From Schizochytrium sp. TIO01 (Eukaryota; Sar; Bigyra; Thraustochytrida; Thraustochytriidae): a DNA stretch of 64,000 nt. Location of the stretch: contig SMSO01000014.1 in NCBI GenBank assembly GCA_004764695.1, positions 819,148-883,147 of the forward strand. Reading direction: 5' to 3'. This document shows positions 33,386-45,556 of the stretch, in pieces (positions within the stretch are counted from its first letter, which is position 1; every line of letters begins with the position of its first letter). Both the position numbers and the translations under genes were made by a program. Below the pieces are notes generated by a model, which saw only the letters and a program-made list of their open reading frames with translations, was not told where the DNA came from and ran no database searches.

Positions 33386-35380
33386 TTAGGACTCCTGGAA
33401 GAGGGCGTCAAACTCACGGAGGACATCGGTGATAGCCTCAGCGAACTTGGCGGAATCAGACTCTTCGCAGGACTTGTAGCTGGTCACATTGATAGAGATG
33501 CTGTCCGGCTGAGTCAGGTAGCCAAGACCGTAGCCGTGGCCAGTGACGGCACCAAAGCCGAACTGGTCAATGAAGGGTGCAGTGACGTTGGAGGTGGAGA
33601 GGGTCCAGGTGCAGGACTTGGCATACATGGGGTCCTTGAAGAAGTCAAGCTCGAGGCCCTTGTTGGCAGCAGTGCACTTCATGGCATGGAGGTGACGGTC
33701 GACACCAGCGTAAGGTCCACCAGCAGACTTGGCGCCCTTGGCAACATTGACGTGAGTGGCGGCAGCCTTGTGAAGAGCCTCGCGCTTCTGCTCATCGGTG
33801 GAGGAGCTGTCGTTGAAGACCTTGATCATCTCAACAGAGTCAGCAGTGCAGGAGCGGATGGTTTCGGTACGGCCGTGGAAGAAGTTCTTCATGGCGCAGG
33901 ATTCGTATACAGTGGCGTTCTTTCCGTGGAGGCGAGCGTAAGCAAGCTGGAAGGCCATCTGGCATCCAGCATCAGGGGACATCTTCATGAGCTTGACACG
34001 GTTACGTCCGTAATCCTGGAAGTCAAGCACCGCGGTGTCAACATCGGAAGCAAGCTTAGAGTTGGCCTCAAGAGCCTTGGCAAGGTCAGCCTTGTTCTCC
34101 TCGCTGAGGTCCCACTCAAGCTTCTTGAAGGATCCTGCAAAGTCCTTAGCGGGAGCACGGAGGGGCTTGATGTATGCGGCAGGGGGCTTAGCGCCGTTCA
34201 TGTCAGCCCAAACCTCAGAGATCATGCGGTTCCAGGTGAGGCCGTCTCCGAAAGTGTGGTCGAAGTTCATGCCGAGGGAGCCGTCGTTAGTGCAGATGAT
34301 GTTGTGCTTATCGAACCAGCGGTTGCTTCCGTTGCGTCCGTGAAGGAAGTAGTCAGAGCGGTCCGCAATGGATGCAGAGACATCAGCATCCTGGAGAACC
34401 ACAGCGAACATGGAGTCGTCGATAAGACTGAGGGTCTCGGCGTTCTGCTCAGAGGACTTGATAATGCGCTCGCGGGCCTGGGCCCAGAAGTCACGCTCGC
34501 AGCCAGTCAGCATGCCAACGTCCTCGTTGATGCTACCGGGGTTGGCATCAGCGTCCTCCTTGATTTGCTCGAAGATAGATTCAAGGGCCTCTGCGGAGAT
34601 GGGCTCACCCTGCTCATTCATGACCTCAATGCGGTAGACGTTGTGGTTACGGAATGCCAAGATGTGCTTGCGCTTGAAGTTGGTCTCAAGCTTGTCGCGG
34701 CCAACGCAAGGGACACGGGTGGCGCCGAAGACGAGGCCCATACCGTACATGCAGAGGGGCTTGTCGCGCTCCATGTCGGGCTCGACCTCGTTGTTGGCAA
34801 CCTTGTGCCACCAGCGAAGGAGGCCAGATGCGAAACGAGCGGTGCGGCGGAAGGGCACCATGTCTTCAGAGTTCTTCTCCGCAGGGAATGCGTAGAAAGG
34901 GTTGGAGCCAACCATGATCTCAAAGCGGCCTCCAAGGTACATATCATCCCAGAACTGCTCAATGTAGCTGTACGGGTACCCGGGGGTCTCGTCGACCTTC
35001 TTGAGATCATCCTGAAGAGCTGCGGCGTGCTTGGCCTCGAACTCTTCTGCGAGCTTCTTGGTGTTTTCGTACTCCTCATCGGTGGCAATGGGGCGCACGG
35101 TCTCCAAATACCTCTTGAGGGTATCCTTCACCTCGGGAAGAGGGAGGGAGGGAACGTTGAGGTAGTTGGTGTCATAGAGCTTCTCGACCTCGTACTCGAA
35201 CTTGGGAATTTCGGGCGCCTGGCCGCTTGATGCGCGGGTGGCCATCTTGAATGTGTTGCTGCTGCTGCTGTTGTTGTTGAGGCCTACACGTGCAAGACCA
35301 GTTTCAGAAGACTTGGGCACGGAGGATCGAGTTAGGCAACTGCTCGCCGCTCGCCACACCGAGCCGCCACGGATGCTCAT
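33386..35380 (-). CDS. Carnitine O-acyltransferase, CPT2-like, mitochondrial
   Basis: 664-residue choline/carnitine acyltransferase, moving acyl groups between CoA and carnitine for fatty-acid transport and oxidation. The N-terminus from ATG 35380 is Arg/Ser/Ala-rich with almost no acidic residues, a typical mitochondrial presequence. A second in-frame ATG at 35245 would give a form without it. Family landmarks: LPLPEVKDTLKRYLETVRPI near the start of the fold, the catalytic His in GMNFDHTFGDGLTWNRM (about residue 373; CPT2-like DG after the His), and the C-terminal GYGLGYLTQPDSISINVTSY, matching the substrate-binding strand region of CPT2. The C-terminus FQES is not a peroxisomal SKL-type signal. 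Third-position G/C is strikingly high relative to most neighbours, suggesting strong expression. That bias also leaves a 564-codon open frame on the opposite strand, which I treat as a shadow. Confidence 0.93.
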   Translation of the reverse strand: MSIRGGSVWRAASSCLTRSSVPKSSETGLARVGLNNNSSSSNTFKMATRASSGQAPEIPKFEYEVEKLYDTNYLNVPSLPLPEVKDTLKRYLETVRPIATDEEYENTKKLAEEFEAKHAAALQDDLKKVDETPGYPYSYIEQFWDDMYLGGRFEIMVGSNPFYAFPAEKNSEDMVPFRRTARFASGLLRWWHKVANNEVEPDMERDKPLCMYGMGLVFGATRVPCVGRDKLETNFKRKHILAFRNHNVYRIEVMNEQGEPISAEALESIFEQIKEDADANPGSINEDVGMLTGCERDFWAQARERIIKSSEQNAETLSLIDDSMFAVVLQDADVSASIADRSDYFLHGRNGSNRWFDKHNIICTNDGSLGMNFDHTFGDGLTWNRMISEVWADMNGAKPPAAYIKPLRAPAKDFAGSFKKLEWDLSEENKADLAKALEANSKLASDVDTAVLDFQDYGRNRVKLMKMSPDAGCQMAFQLAYARLHGKNATVYESCAMKNFFHGRTETIRSCTADSVEMIKVFNDSSSTDEQKREALHKAAATHVNVAKGAKSAGGPYAGVDRHLHAMKCTAANKGLELDFFKDPMYAKSCTWTLSTSNVTAPFIDQFGFGAVTGHGYGLGYLTQPDSISINVTSYKSCEESDSAKFAEAITDVLREFDALFQES

Positions 35381-35604
35381 GACGCTGATTTTCTTTTTAG
35401 TTTCACTACTTCTAGTACTGCTTCTTCTTTCCTGAGAAAAAGAAGAAGAAGAAGAAAAGAAACTTTCTTTTTCCTCTCTCTCCTCTCTGCGGCTTAGTCT
35501 AGCTGCGAGGTTGTTGGGTAAGAAGTGAGATTAGTTTTAGTTTTGTTTGTTTGTTTTCGGAGTTGATTTTGATTTTGATTTGTTTTTTGTTTTTCGTTTT
35601 TAGT

Positions 35605-35713
35605 GTGTGTGTGTGTGAGAGAGAGAGAGCGCAAGTGAGTCAATGGGTGAGTGTGTCAGAGAGAGGGAGAGGGAGAGAGAGAGAGAAGGAGTGAGTGAGT
35701 GAGTGAGTGAGTT
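35605..35713. repeat. GT/GA-rich tract upstream of CPT2-like gene
   Basis: (GT)n passes into (GA)n and (GTGA)n over ~110 nt, 230 nt or more upstream of the CPT2-like ATG on the opposite strand. In that gene's direction it is a CT/CA-rich tract in the promoter or 5' UTR. Confidence 0.85.
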
Positions 35714-36779
35714 TGGAGGCGAAAAGGTTCGTGGTGTAAGAAAAGAGCGGTCGGAAGGCGTGTTCAAAGTTTAGTTTAATGCCATTTCGCATTGAAATTA
35801 CACCACGTTCGTAGAGGCCGGTCCGTCAGTCAGTCAGAGAGGGTCAGCAGGGAGAGGCACGAGAGGTCAATTAAAAAAGAAAGAAAAAAGGAATGAAAGA
35901 ATGAAATCGAAAAATTCCAGAAACAGTTGAGAGAACAATTTTTTTTCAATGTAGAAAAAACATTCCATAATTCACACCAAAAGTTTTTCGCATTAAAACA
36001 AAAACAAAAAACAAAAAACGTTTTAAGCCCGCACAAAAAAAAAAAAAGAAAAAAAAGAGAACGCGCAAACAAAATTAAACAAAAAACCAAACGTGACAAA
36101 AGCACCAAAAAGTCACACCAAAAAGAACACCGTCAAAGACATTATAGCACACATTGGTTACATTTGTTGCATTTGGATACATGCCATATTGAAGTAATAC
36201 ATGATCCACGCAATAACAGCAATAAGATGAGAAAGATAGCGATCTTCACGTTAGCCACTTCATCGTCAACGATATCATCAACATCAGCGCTTCACCGGCC
36301 AGCCGGCAGGCTTCCGCTGCGCCCCCCGCTACCCTTCACGCACCACGCCAGGACCTCCGCATGCTTCCCTGATTCCCCAGAGGCGATCAGCACCTAGCTA
36401 CTCCACGAGGCCTTCTTCGCCGCAGGTCCGCTCTCCAGCCCCAATGGCGGTAATCTGACTGAGATGACCCACCAAGCTCGAGCTTGGCCCTGAGACTGAT
36501 GAATCAGCACGCTCCCAAAACGGTTCTGCAAGACCTCTCGCGCCTACTCGGCTACCGCTCGTACCTCCCCCTGCCGTCACGACCCCGCGACGGTACGTAC
36601 GTACCTCCCTTCCGCGACCCTAAGTTGTCGCAGTTCGCGATTGCCGCTGCTTTTGCCTCTGCTTTTGCCTCTCTTCGAAGAGCTGATTCATTTACTCCAC
36701 TATACGCGGCCCCGTACAGTAGACTATTTTGCTCCACACTATAGGGAAAAAGCTATTCTCGTGTATTTTAACCTCTCTA

Positions 36780-36800
36780 CAGAAGGTTATAGACCTTCTG
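36780..36800. repeat. 8-bp stem, 5-base loop hairpin
   Basis: CAGAAGGT and ACCTTCTG flank TATAG. It is a perfect stem but short; function unknown. Confidence 0.5.
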
Positions 36801-37796
36801 AGGCCACCAAATGAAGATCTCCTGGATGATAGCTACTCCTAATGTTATCATTAAAGGTATCCTAAAGCATGTACATTAGCAAGGTTCCAGGTGTTCTAGA
36901 TATACTGTTCTACGATCTCAAAGAAACCCGTGGATGAAGAGTAACAGGCTTCATGGAGTGAGGTATGAGATAGAGAAAAGCAAAGGAAGGACAGATAGCC
37001 AAAGAATATGCATAGCATTCCTTGGTCTCAAGGCTTTATCGGGAGAGAAACGGAGAGTCCGCCCCATAGAAGAGTCAGACCGCCCCGTTCTTTCTCTGAT
37101 TCAGGGCAGTTTGGAACACGAGACATTTTCATCTTCCCAGCTTCCTTTCTAACCAGCTAAAAGTGATTCTACTTACTCGAAACGCTATTATCGGGATAGG
37201 AGTTGTTCTTTGCATGTTCTATTAACGCGCAAGTAAAATCCAATTGCCTTAATTCTTTTTACGAAGGCTAATTTTTAGTTTAATTTAATTTAAAGAATAA
37301 ATTAAAAGAAATATTAAAAGAACATTTAAAAAAACATTTCAAGGTTATTCAAAAAATGAAAAAGGATCCCCTCGGTAGATAGAGAACAAATTTATCAGAG
37401 ATCAGTTTACTGCTATCATCATCACTATCAATTGACTACTATTACCAAAAACATATTTAGCGAAACAGAAACAAATGAAAATCTAACCGCAAGAATCTAA
37501 AGCTCTCCACGAAGGAGAGAATGCGATGCCTACTACTCCGTAAATGCGAAGAAAAGATCACGAAAATCGCAGGAGCGTGTGTCTTTGGAGGCGTGTATTG
37601 TCGGCTTCTCGCCAGGCGTCGTCGGTCCAGCTACACAAACAGAGCGCCATCGCAAGATACCCCGGAAGGCTTTCTTCTTTCACGATTCGCTCTGTAGCAA
37701 ACAAACCTCCGTCCTCCATATTGATTGATTGAGCAAGCCGGATGCAGATTTCGCCGATGACGACGATGATGTGAGCCAATAACGTATGACGCCTTC

Positions 37797-37874
37797 TCAT
37801 TCATTCATTCATTCATTCATTCATTCATTCATTCATTCATTCATTCTCATCGTCGTCGTCGTCGTCGTCGTCGT
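37797..37874. repeat. (TCAT)n then (CGT)n compound microsatellite
   Basis: About 12 copies of TCAT (37797-37845) are followed directly by about 8 copies of CGT (37850-37874). Confidence 0.95.
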
Positions 37875-39509
37875 GGAAACAAATCAAATCAATCTCTCGC
37901 CCACTCAAAGATCATGATTAATGGATGACGTACGCTGCAGTTCTTCATCTCGAGCATCGCACAGTGGTTATTCATTCGATCGCTTGTATCAGAAGCATGA
38001 TCAATTGATTATCTGCGTATGAGAAGCATACTTTTGAGAATCTTGCGGATGAGGGAAAGATTGGGTTTTCAACTTCTAGATAGACACCCAAAAAGCTTTG
38101 CTTTTGGTGGCGCCTGCTTCCTCACAGCAACATACGCGTCGAACCTATCCTGCGCAGCCAACGCTTTCTGAGTGAACTAATTAAAATTATCGTAGAACCG
38201 ATCGATGAGCGAGTGAGTGAGCGAGTGTCAAAATTCTTTCTTGATCCAGACGCGTGCGCATCGATCACTGCCACTGCTGACGGCCTTTGTTGCCTAATGT
38301 GGTTTTTCTACTGGCTGACTTCTTTTAAGCTGCTCTGGAGTCGTCAAAACAATCCACGGTCTCTGAGTCTGCAGAAGGCCACGAGTGCTTTAATCGTTCA
38401 TTCGTGTATTTATTTCATATGAACAGCTCAAACCAAGACACGAAGGCGCGAGAAACAAACAGATTCTTGCAGTTCTTTAGGTGTTCTTGTTATCATGAAC
38501 CAAACCATCATCATTGTCATTTTGTGAGTCTTTATTATTTTGTTCTTTCAATTGAAGAGTTGTTAGTTTGTATGTCTCTATCTATTTGTTTGTTGATTTG
38601 CTTATTATTCTGAAATAGAATTTGTTTTATTTTTGTTTAAGCCTTTAAAGTTTTGTTTTGTTGTTATTGAAAATAGAAATATTTTCAATTAAGAGTTGAA
38701 ATAATGTTCCTGCTGCGAAGTTCTTCTTCTGCTACCAACTCGCTTCGCCCTTCCTTTTCTGGTTCCTCCAAGTTTGACCAACAGAAAGAAACCCTCCAAA
38801 ATACCTGCCAGAGCCTGAGACTCTCTCATTCAGCCCTTAGCTGGCCATGCCTACTCCTTCCAAGCAACACTTCAACAGGCACTCGAGCGTTTAGAAATAT
38901 AAAACCAACCACTCAAACCGTACCATAACCACTCTTTTCTGCGCATTATCAATTTGCTTTTCACCTTGCAAATAGAAACAGACAGACAACAACTAGAACA
39001 AAATGAACATTCCTTTTTCTTCTTCTTTTTTTCTTTTCAAGAAACACTTTATTAAATCAAAGTTCACTTTTAAAAACTCAATTCCAACTATAATACATAC
39101 ATACATACACATAAACTTTCAATCACAATTGAAAAAATGTAATGCGCTTAAGGTGTTCCACTCTGCCCCATATTCCGCGCTTATCAGTTCTCCTCCGCGG
39201 GTAATGGAACGCACCTTAATGGGCGCCGAAGCCGTCTCCGCCGCCGTTCTCGTGCCCAGTCATTCGCAGACGTCGCCTCCTGCTCTGCCTACGCCTGCGT
39301 GCGAAGGCGGAGCGGCCAGTCTGGAGGCCCGATGGCCGCCCGACGGCCTGCCGGAGCCGCCGCCGGGCGCCCGCGGCCGGCTTTGGCGCCCAAGCGGCAG
39401 CTCGAGCGCAGCCAGAACTCGAGGGACCTCCGCGATGGCGCATTCTGGGCTGGCGGAAACCGCGAAGATCGCGTTCATGGAGAGACGGGACCAGAAGCCG
39501 CGAACGAGG

Positions 39510-39538
39510 ATCTATCTATCTATCTATCTATCTATCTA
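39510..39538. repeat. (ATCT)n microsatellite
   Basis: Seven copies of ATCT, followed by related ACCT/ATCA variants. It sits at the edge of a GC-rich island. Confidence 0.9.
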
Positions 39539-39697
39539 CCTATCAATCTGGCAGTCTTCTACCTATCAGTCAAGGTAGATAGAGTGGAGAGATGATGCAT
39601 ACTTCGTTCACTCATTCACTCATTCACTCAGAGTATCTGACTATCTTCCTGTTCTTTCGATTGTTTGTATTACATTGCGTTGAATTGTATATTGTGT

Positions 39698-39770
39698 CGC
39701 ATCGCATCGCATCGCATCGCATTGAGTGTTGTAATGCGTTGCGCTGTATTCTATTGCATTGCATTGCATT
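39698..39770. repeat. (CGCAT)n and (GCATT)n pentanucleotide repeats
   Basis: Five copies of CGCAT (39698-39722), a degenerate middle, then three copies of GCATT (39753-39770). Probably one decayed pentanucleotide array. Confidence 0.85.
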
Positions 39771-40102
39771 CTTTGTATTGCGTTGCTGCTTTGGACTCGT
39801 AGCAGTCGGATATCAGAGGCCTAAGCTCACACGTCATTCATTTACTTCAGACTGACTGACCAAGAAGAGATGCACAACACACAAGCGGCTTTGCGTATCG
39901 CCTCTTTGGCTTTCGCGAAGCAAATGTCGCTCGCAATCGATACGCCGCCCGCTGCTCCTCCATAGGTACCACCTGCTCTCAAGCCCATGTCGAGCTGGAG
40001 TCACTTCTCTCAAGTTGCTTTTGTAAAGGAGAGAGCGGTAATCGAGGGCGATGAAAAGCCTCGAACAGAGTAGGTATATATATATATACACCCCTATAGT
40101 AT

Positions 40103-40372
40103 TTACGCACACCCATCATCGCTCGCCATGGGGACGGATAACGGGAGTCCTGGGCCCAAGTTGACGTCAGCAATGGCAGCTAGGAGATGCTATCTAATGC
40201 TACCTTTTCGCATACAAGGCAGCGGTGAGGCATGATTGAAATGTAACATCGCTTCTTCAAAGCTAGGTACAGAACTCCGATCGAGAGGGACAAAAGGCGG
40301 CGGGCCCGTCTTGAGAGGTGCAGGTGCACTGAAAGCACGGACCGCAGATTCAGTTCTCCTGCGAACGAGCAT
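40103..40372 (-). CDS. Possible small mitochondrial protein, spliced
   Basis: A tentative 71-residue gene. The ATG at 40372 opens a frame starting MLVRRRTESAVRAFSAP, which has the Arg-rich, acid-poor composition and the R-x-F-S/A cleavage pattern of a mitochondrial presequence. It continues with PPPFVPLDRSSVPSFEEAM and LHFNH. The unspliced frame stops at 40190. A donor at 40203 (aaaag|gtagca) and acceptor ending at 40150 (gggcccag) would remove a 54-nt phase-1 intron and add 15 residues before TAA at 40103. The intron is shorter than the others in the window, so this join is weak. I recognise no family. It could also be a chance frame in a GC-richer stretch. Confidence 0.28.
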
Positions 40373-41788
40373 GTTCAAGTTCAAAGTTTTGACTGGGACT
40401 GCCGTGCTTATGTTTGATTATGTACGTGTCTTTGTACGTCTGCAATATGTAGGTATCTGCGTATGTATCATCTATCTATCTATGTGCGTGTATGTGCCTT
40501 GCTAATGTTAAGGGTAGCTGGGTTCCTAGCGCTAAGAAGAAATACATAGTACGTGACTATTATAAGAAAGAAGAAAAAGAAAGAATGTACCTACTGGTAA
40601 CGGTAGGCATATATAAGATACGGCTAGCTGCTAGTAGGCTGCTGCCAAACCGTAGGTAGGTAGGAAGGTAGTAGGCACCTATTGCCCAGTAGCACTCCTC
40701 GTGATAGAGGTGAAAATGCGTTGTCCAAAGTGCACAGGAACCCGCGAATTGTCCAGAGTGCTGGCTGGCGAGGCAGTTGAAAGAGAGTTTGAATGAAAGA
40801 AATCGTGGTAGTTTCATTTCGAAGGCAGGTTGTGAAGTGGTGCGGGCCAGGGCTCGAAGAGGCCGAGCGAGAGGAGAAAAGCTAGCCAGATGCTGCGTGG
40901 AGCCAGACCTCCCTTGGTGGCAGACGAGAGTAGGAGATCCCTTCCTTGCAAAATGGCAGCGCCTGATTGATTGATTAATGAATGCATTGTGAAGATAGAG
41001 AAACTGCAAAGAATTGGTCCTTCCAGGAGTGCGAGGTTTCCGGATGTGTCGGATGCAGAATTCGACTCACGGCAGGAGGATTTTGCATCAGACTGACACT
41101 GGCGTGCAATTGTTTGCTTGAGCACTGCAGTCTCGAAAGTGAGAGAGTGAATCAATGAGCGAGTGCCACGAGACGCGTTAACAAATAACAAATTATAGCA
41201 GCTGCTTGTCTGTACGCGATTGTTTCATGACCCTTTCTTGAGGCAGAAACTTGAAGGGCAGATCGATGTTCTTTGATGGCGACAACCTTTTTTTTATTAT
41301 TATCATTGTTAAGAGCAGTTTTATATAGAATTGACAACTTTCTACAAGAGGAATGAAGCCACAAGCACCAAGGGCGCCAGCTTGAGGAGTTGCTCTACGT
41401 GGAAAGAGTGGTCCTATTTAGCGCACCTACGATGTGCTCTTGTTGTTTTATCCTTTTTGAATGATATTTTTTATTTTTTATTTGAGTTCCGCCATTTTTT
41501 TTCTCTTCTTTATTAAAAAAAAAGTAAATAAAAGAAAGAAAGAAAGGATAATGACTCAGTAAATTGTCTTTGCACGCTCAAAATAAAGAGAACGAAAAGA
41601 AGATGATCTTTCGAGATTGCAACAAACCAGAAAGAGTTTGAGAATTGATTTAAAATAGCAATAGTAATGATTTTTTTTGTTATTATTATTAAGGAAAGTT
41701 ACAGGAATTACATACTTGGTCTATCATGAACCTGGGCGTTCCAAGGTTTTCCAGCGAGCCTTTACCTCCCCTTGAAGGCAACTATATC

Positions 41789-41830
41789 TGCCATTTGAAT
41801 CAATCTGCGCATGAGTTGATTCAAATGGCA
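41789..41830. repeat. Perfect 15-bp inverted repeat (hairpin)
   Basis: TGCCATTTGAATCAA and TTGATTCAAATGGCA are exact reverse complements separated by 12 bases. The stem does not extend further. It lies far from any supported gene. See findings. Confidence 0.95.
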
Positions 41831-42249
41831 ACATGGATTGCCTTAGACCAGTATATGAGGTGCGGCGTTCTCCATACTAATCATTTAGACCAAAGGTGAT
41901 ACGCATATAGTCTGATCCAAGTTTCATGACGAAAACAATGCTCTATTTCTCATCATGAGGACTCCTGAATTTGCCAAAGACAATTTTCGACGCTGTTCAT
42001 TCACAAACTTTGCTACATCAAATTGTAAGCGGGCCGAAACTGGTGTGCAGTCTTACAAGTTGGCGCATAATTTGGATCGCTCTCGCTTGAAGATAGTGCA
42101 GTGCAGTTTTGCCTTGGGACAAGATCAATGCACGTGGCCTTGGTTCCCACATCACAGGAGGATGGACCCCAACATTTAAAATTAATTTATACTACTATCT
42201 TTAGGTCTTTATCTTTGTCGAGATAATAGAGTACCGATTGTTTCGTATG

Positions 42250-42274
42250 TTTTATTTATTTATTTATTTATTAT
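42250..42274. repeat. (TTTA)n microsatellite
   Basis: About six copies of TTTA in AT-rich intergenic DNA. Confidence 0.85.
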
Positions 42275-45198
42275 TTAAAAAAGAATCAAAAGATACTGTT
42301 TGACGGTATCCGTGTTTCTGAAATAGTTGCTCAAACATACTTCAAAGTTCAAATCAACGTATAGCAATACTCAGCATTGCGAAGAGCAAAGAAGACCGAA
42401 CAGGCTCAAATCAGACATATCGAGGCAGGAGTATTCCAGCTCTATTTGCCGCCTTTTGAGGTTGTTCTGCTGGAGCTTTGCACAAATCAGTGCCTGAGTG
42501 CTATATAGTAGTTAAAAGCTCTGCAGAGGCGTCAACCGGAACTTCAACAAGAGGGACATTCGTTTGGCCGTTGTTGGTTTCTTCCTCAGTGCAAATACTA
42601 AAGACTTCGATATCTCAGTCGGCGAATACCTTCTGAGGTACAAAGTATCAGTGATCGGTCTCTTTGCATAGCCACGGAGCAGCTTGGGTGCAGGAAGTCG
42701 TCAACATCGAGAAGATATTGATTTTTCTTTTCTTGCTTTTCAAAACCTGGTAGGTAGGTACATACATACATACCTACTGTCTTGGGTGCAGCAGCTTTCA
42801 TACTACTTGAACTAAGAATGATGATTTTTCAGGGAAAATAGAACAGAAAAGAATAGTGTAGTAGAAAAGAGAAGAGAAAGAAGAGGAAAAAGGGGGAAAA
42901 AGGAAAAGAGGAAAAAGGAGGCGGAGGTTCCATCTTTCGCAGCGAGCATTACTGAGCAACCGTATCCAAGAACGCAGATCCCGGCTGGTTAAAAAAAAGC
43001 CTGCTTGACTGGGTTCTTCTCCGAATCAGTGGAATCTGACCTGAGAATCTTAGATTTTTCTTACAAATACCCGTAGTAGTAGCAGCTTTCTGTTGCGGAA
43101 GTCTGTGGCGGAAGAAGAAGAAGAAGAACTAGTAGTAAGAAAACAAAACAAACTTTAAACAAAACAAAGCAGCGTGAAAAGCAAAAGCTGACCGAGCAAG
43201 CAAAGCAAGCAAGCGACCCGAAGAAGCGAGGGACGCAACCATCAGTAGCGGAGGTCCTCCATTCAACAACTTTGAGGAGGCTCGAGTCCCGCCCCCTTCT
43301 AAATACCTTCTTCTTCCTCTTCTATAACCTCTTGGATGAAGAAACCAGTACAGCATTAATTGTTATTAACATATTTATACATGTTTACTTATTTATTTAT
43401 TTCAATTTCAAAGAGCAAAGAGCTCAGCTAGGTACCTGGCAAGTCGCCCTGGTTCACCCAAGAATGGCGGTTGTTGACCCTGCGGTCCTAAGAGGGCAAA
43501 GAGAGCTATCCGTGAGTGGCATATGAACAATAGGTTGGGGAGCTTGTGCAGTAGCTAAGTTTGGTTTACGTATGTAGCTAGCTAGCTAACTAGTTAAGCT
43601 GCTTCATGGCTGTCAGCAATTTTGATGGTGCGATCAAAAGTGAAAGGGCTTACCGGTTTGATGACATGAGCCTCTTCCTCTACCGAAAGCTTTTTCCAGG
43701 TTTACACTGGAACACGGCAAAGGAGGCACCACCCAGAGCCGCTTTTCTGTTTACCTTTCATGTTTTCTTTTCTTTATTTCTCTCGTTGTGTTGATGGATA
43801 ATTGATTGTTAGTTAGTGTCCAGGTCTGTTCTCTTCTCTCCTTCTTCGCCTGTTTCCTCAAGTTGAACTTGAATTTCTCTCAAGATTTCCTCAGAGGCGT
43901 TCTTTATTGCTTCTGTTGATCTATTCTCTTTTCTATTTTTTTTTGTAAAATAAATTGTATATACATTTATTTTAATTATTTTATTTAAAAAAAAAAAAAT
44001 CAAAGTTATTATTGTTGTCTTTTTGGTTGTTTTTATGGAAAACCAGCGGTGGCCAGAGACTCAGCCGCGGCGTCCTTATTAGCTAGCTGGCTTGGGATTT
44101 CTGCCAGTTGGGCGTGAAGAAACGAGAAACGAGCTGCCGGTTGGGTGAAGTCAAAACTGATTGCGAATCATAATTGTCATGACAAAAAGGTTGCGAGGGA
44201 GACATATCCAGGGGAAAGAGCCATGCAAGTTTGGCATTACCTGGGTGGAATTGATTGCGAAATTGGAACAGCCAGCAGAGCTGCTACTTTTTGTAGGAAT
44301 ATGAGCGAGCCACCTATATGGTTTACTTTCGAGGGAACTGCATGTATGCATGTGTGTATGACCGTATGTATGTATGTACACCTAGGGAAAATTAAATGAC
44401 TCTAGTTTTGAAATCCGATACTTGCAAGGAACACATTTGATTTCATTCATGCAAAAAGGCACTCACTGTTTAAATTGTGATTTTTCCTCAGGGTAATGTT
44501 TCTCTACATCTGATTTCGCATACGTTATTTATTTTAAAGTTTAGTTTTAGAAAATACTGCCTTCTTCTTGTACTACAATTTTTTTATAAATTGAAATCTG
44601 ATTTGATTTTTTAATTTTTTTTGTACAATGTTTTTTTAATGATGTTTTTAAATTAATATATATATATTACAACTAAGAACCAAGAATTAATTTCATAGAT
44701 AGTGAAGGCGGCAGTACTTGTGGTGTCAACCGATGACTCTCTGGCACATAGCCCAGGGAGCGAGGAATTGAGTCACGTTAATCCCTTGCTCGGTCTTTGG
44801 CTACCTACTAACTGCTTTTTAAAAGTTCTGCGCTCCATGCCGACGAGTATGTAGGGACTGGATTTTAGAGAAATCATAAATTAATTCCTTGAAAAACTGT
44901 TGATTGAAAACAATTTTCTTTCTTTTTCTTCTTACAGCATCCAATTTCCAACTTGAACTTGGAGGGGGGCCGCCACCTGCTTGTTGCTTACCTGTAAGAG
45001 TATTCGCTACACCAGCTGACTTTTCGCCACCAAGGCGGAGCAAGCCGAGGCAAAGCAGCAAAAAACTACAGACCAGAGCAGCTCGGTGCGTCTTTCGTGT
45101 GTGCCGCGTGAAGAGCTGGCTGCTGTCTTGAACTTCACTCAGTTCTACACCGCAAGCAGCCCAGCCGAGCTTACATACAAGCCTTTCTTTTTCTTTTT

Positions 45199-45232
45199 CT
45201 TCTTCTTCTTCTTCTTCTTCTTCTTCTTCTTT
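45199..45232. repeat. (CTT)n microsatellite
   Basis: About 11 copies of CTT within a longer pyrimidine tract starting at 45184. Confidence 0.92.
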
Positions 45233-45517
45233 TTGATTCACTGATTAACTTACCCGAGAGCCGGGCAAAACACATCTCTTGGAAAGAAGGTCGTTCGAAC
45301 ATGTTAGGTACGTAGTGTTTTTCCAGTGAGGCGCTGAGAAGAAAAAGCCTGAGATTCTGAGATCAGCAACGATGGCGAAGGTGTATTAAATATTCCATTC
45401 GTTCTCTCGCTGCACTGCCACGGGCAGCCAGCCAACAAAAGCTTGCGTATGCATCGAATTTAATATGATGTTATATTATTTGCAGTGGGCGCTAGCTTCG
45501 AGACAGCAGCTGCCAAT

Positions 45518-45556
45518 TGCTTGCTTGCTTGCTTGCTTGCTTGCATGCATGCATGC
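45518..45556. repeat. (TTGC)n to (ATGC)n microsatellite
   Basis: About 6.5 copies of TTGC followed by three of ATGC. The same TTGC unit recurs at 63380. Confidence 0.92.

Noticed and set aside
33536-35230. 564-codon open frame on the + strand opposite the CPT2-like gene
   Set aside because: It is the antisense shadow of a strongly GC3-biased gene, lacks recognisable domains, and shows Val/Leu/Gly-heavy composition typical of such shadows.
37797-37874. CRISPR-like tandem array
   Set aside because: Four- and three-base units without spacers are microsatellites.
39003-39578. 191-codon + strand frame across a GC-rich island
   Set aside because: It runs from AT-rich DNA through the island into an ATCT repeat (translated as repeated YLSI); competing open frames exist on the other strand.
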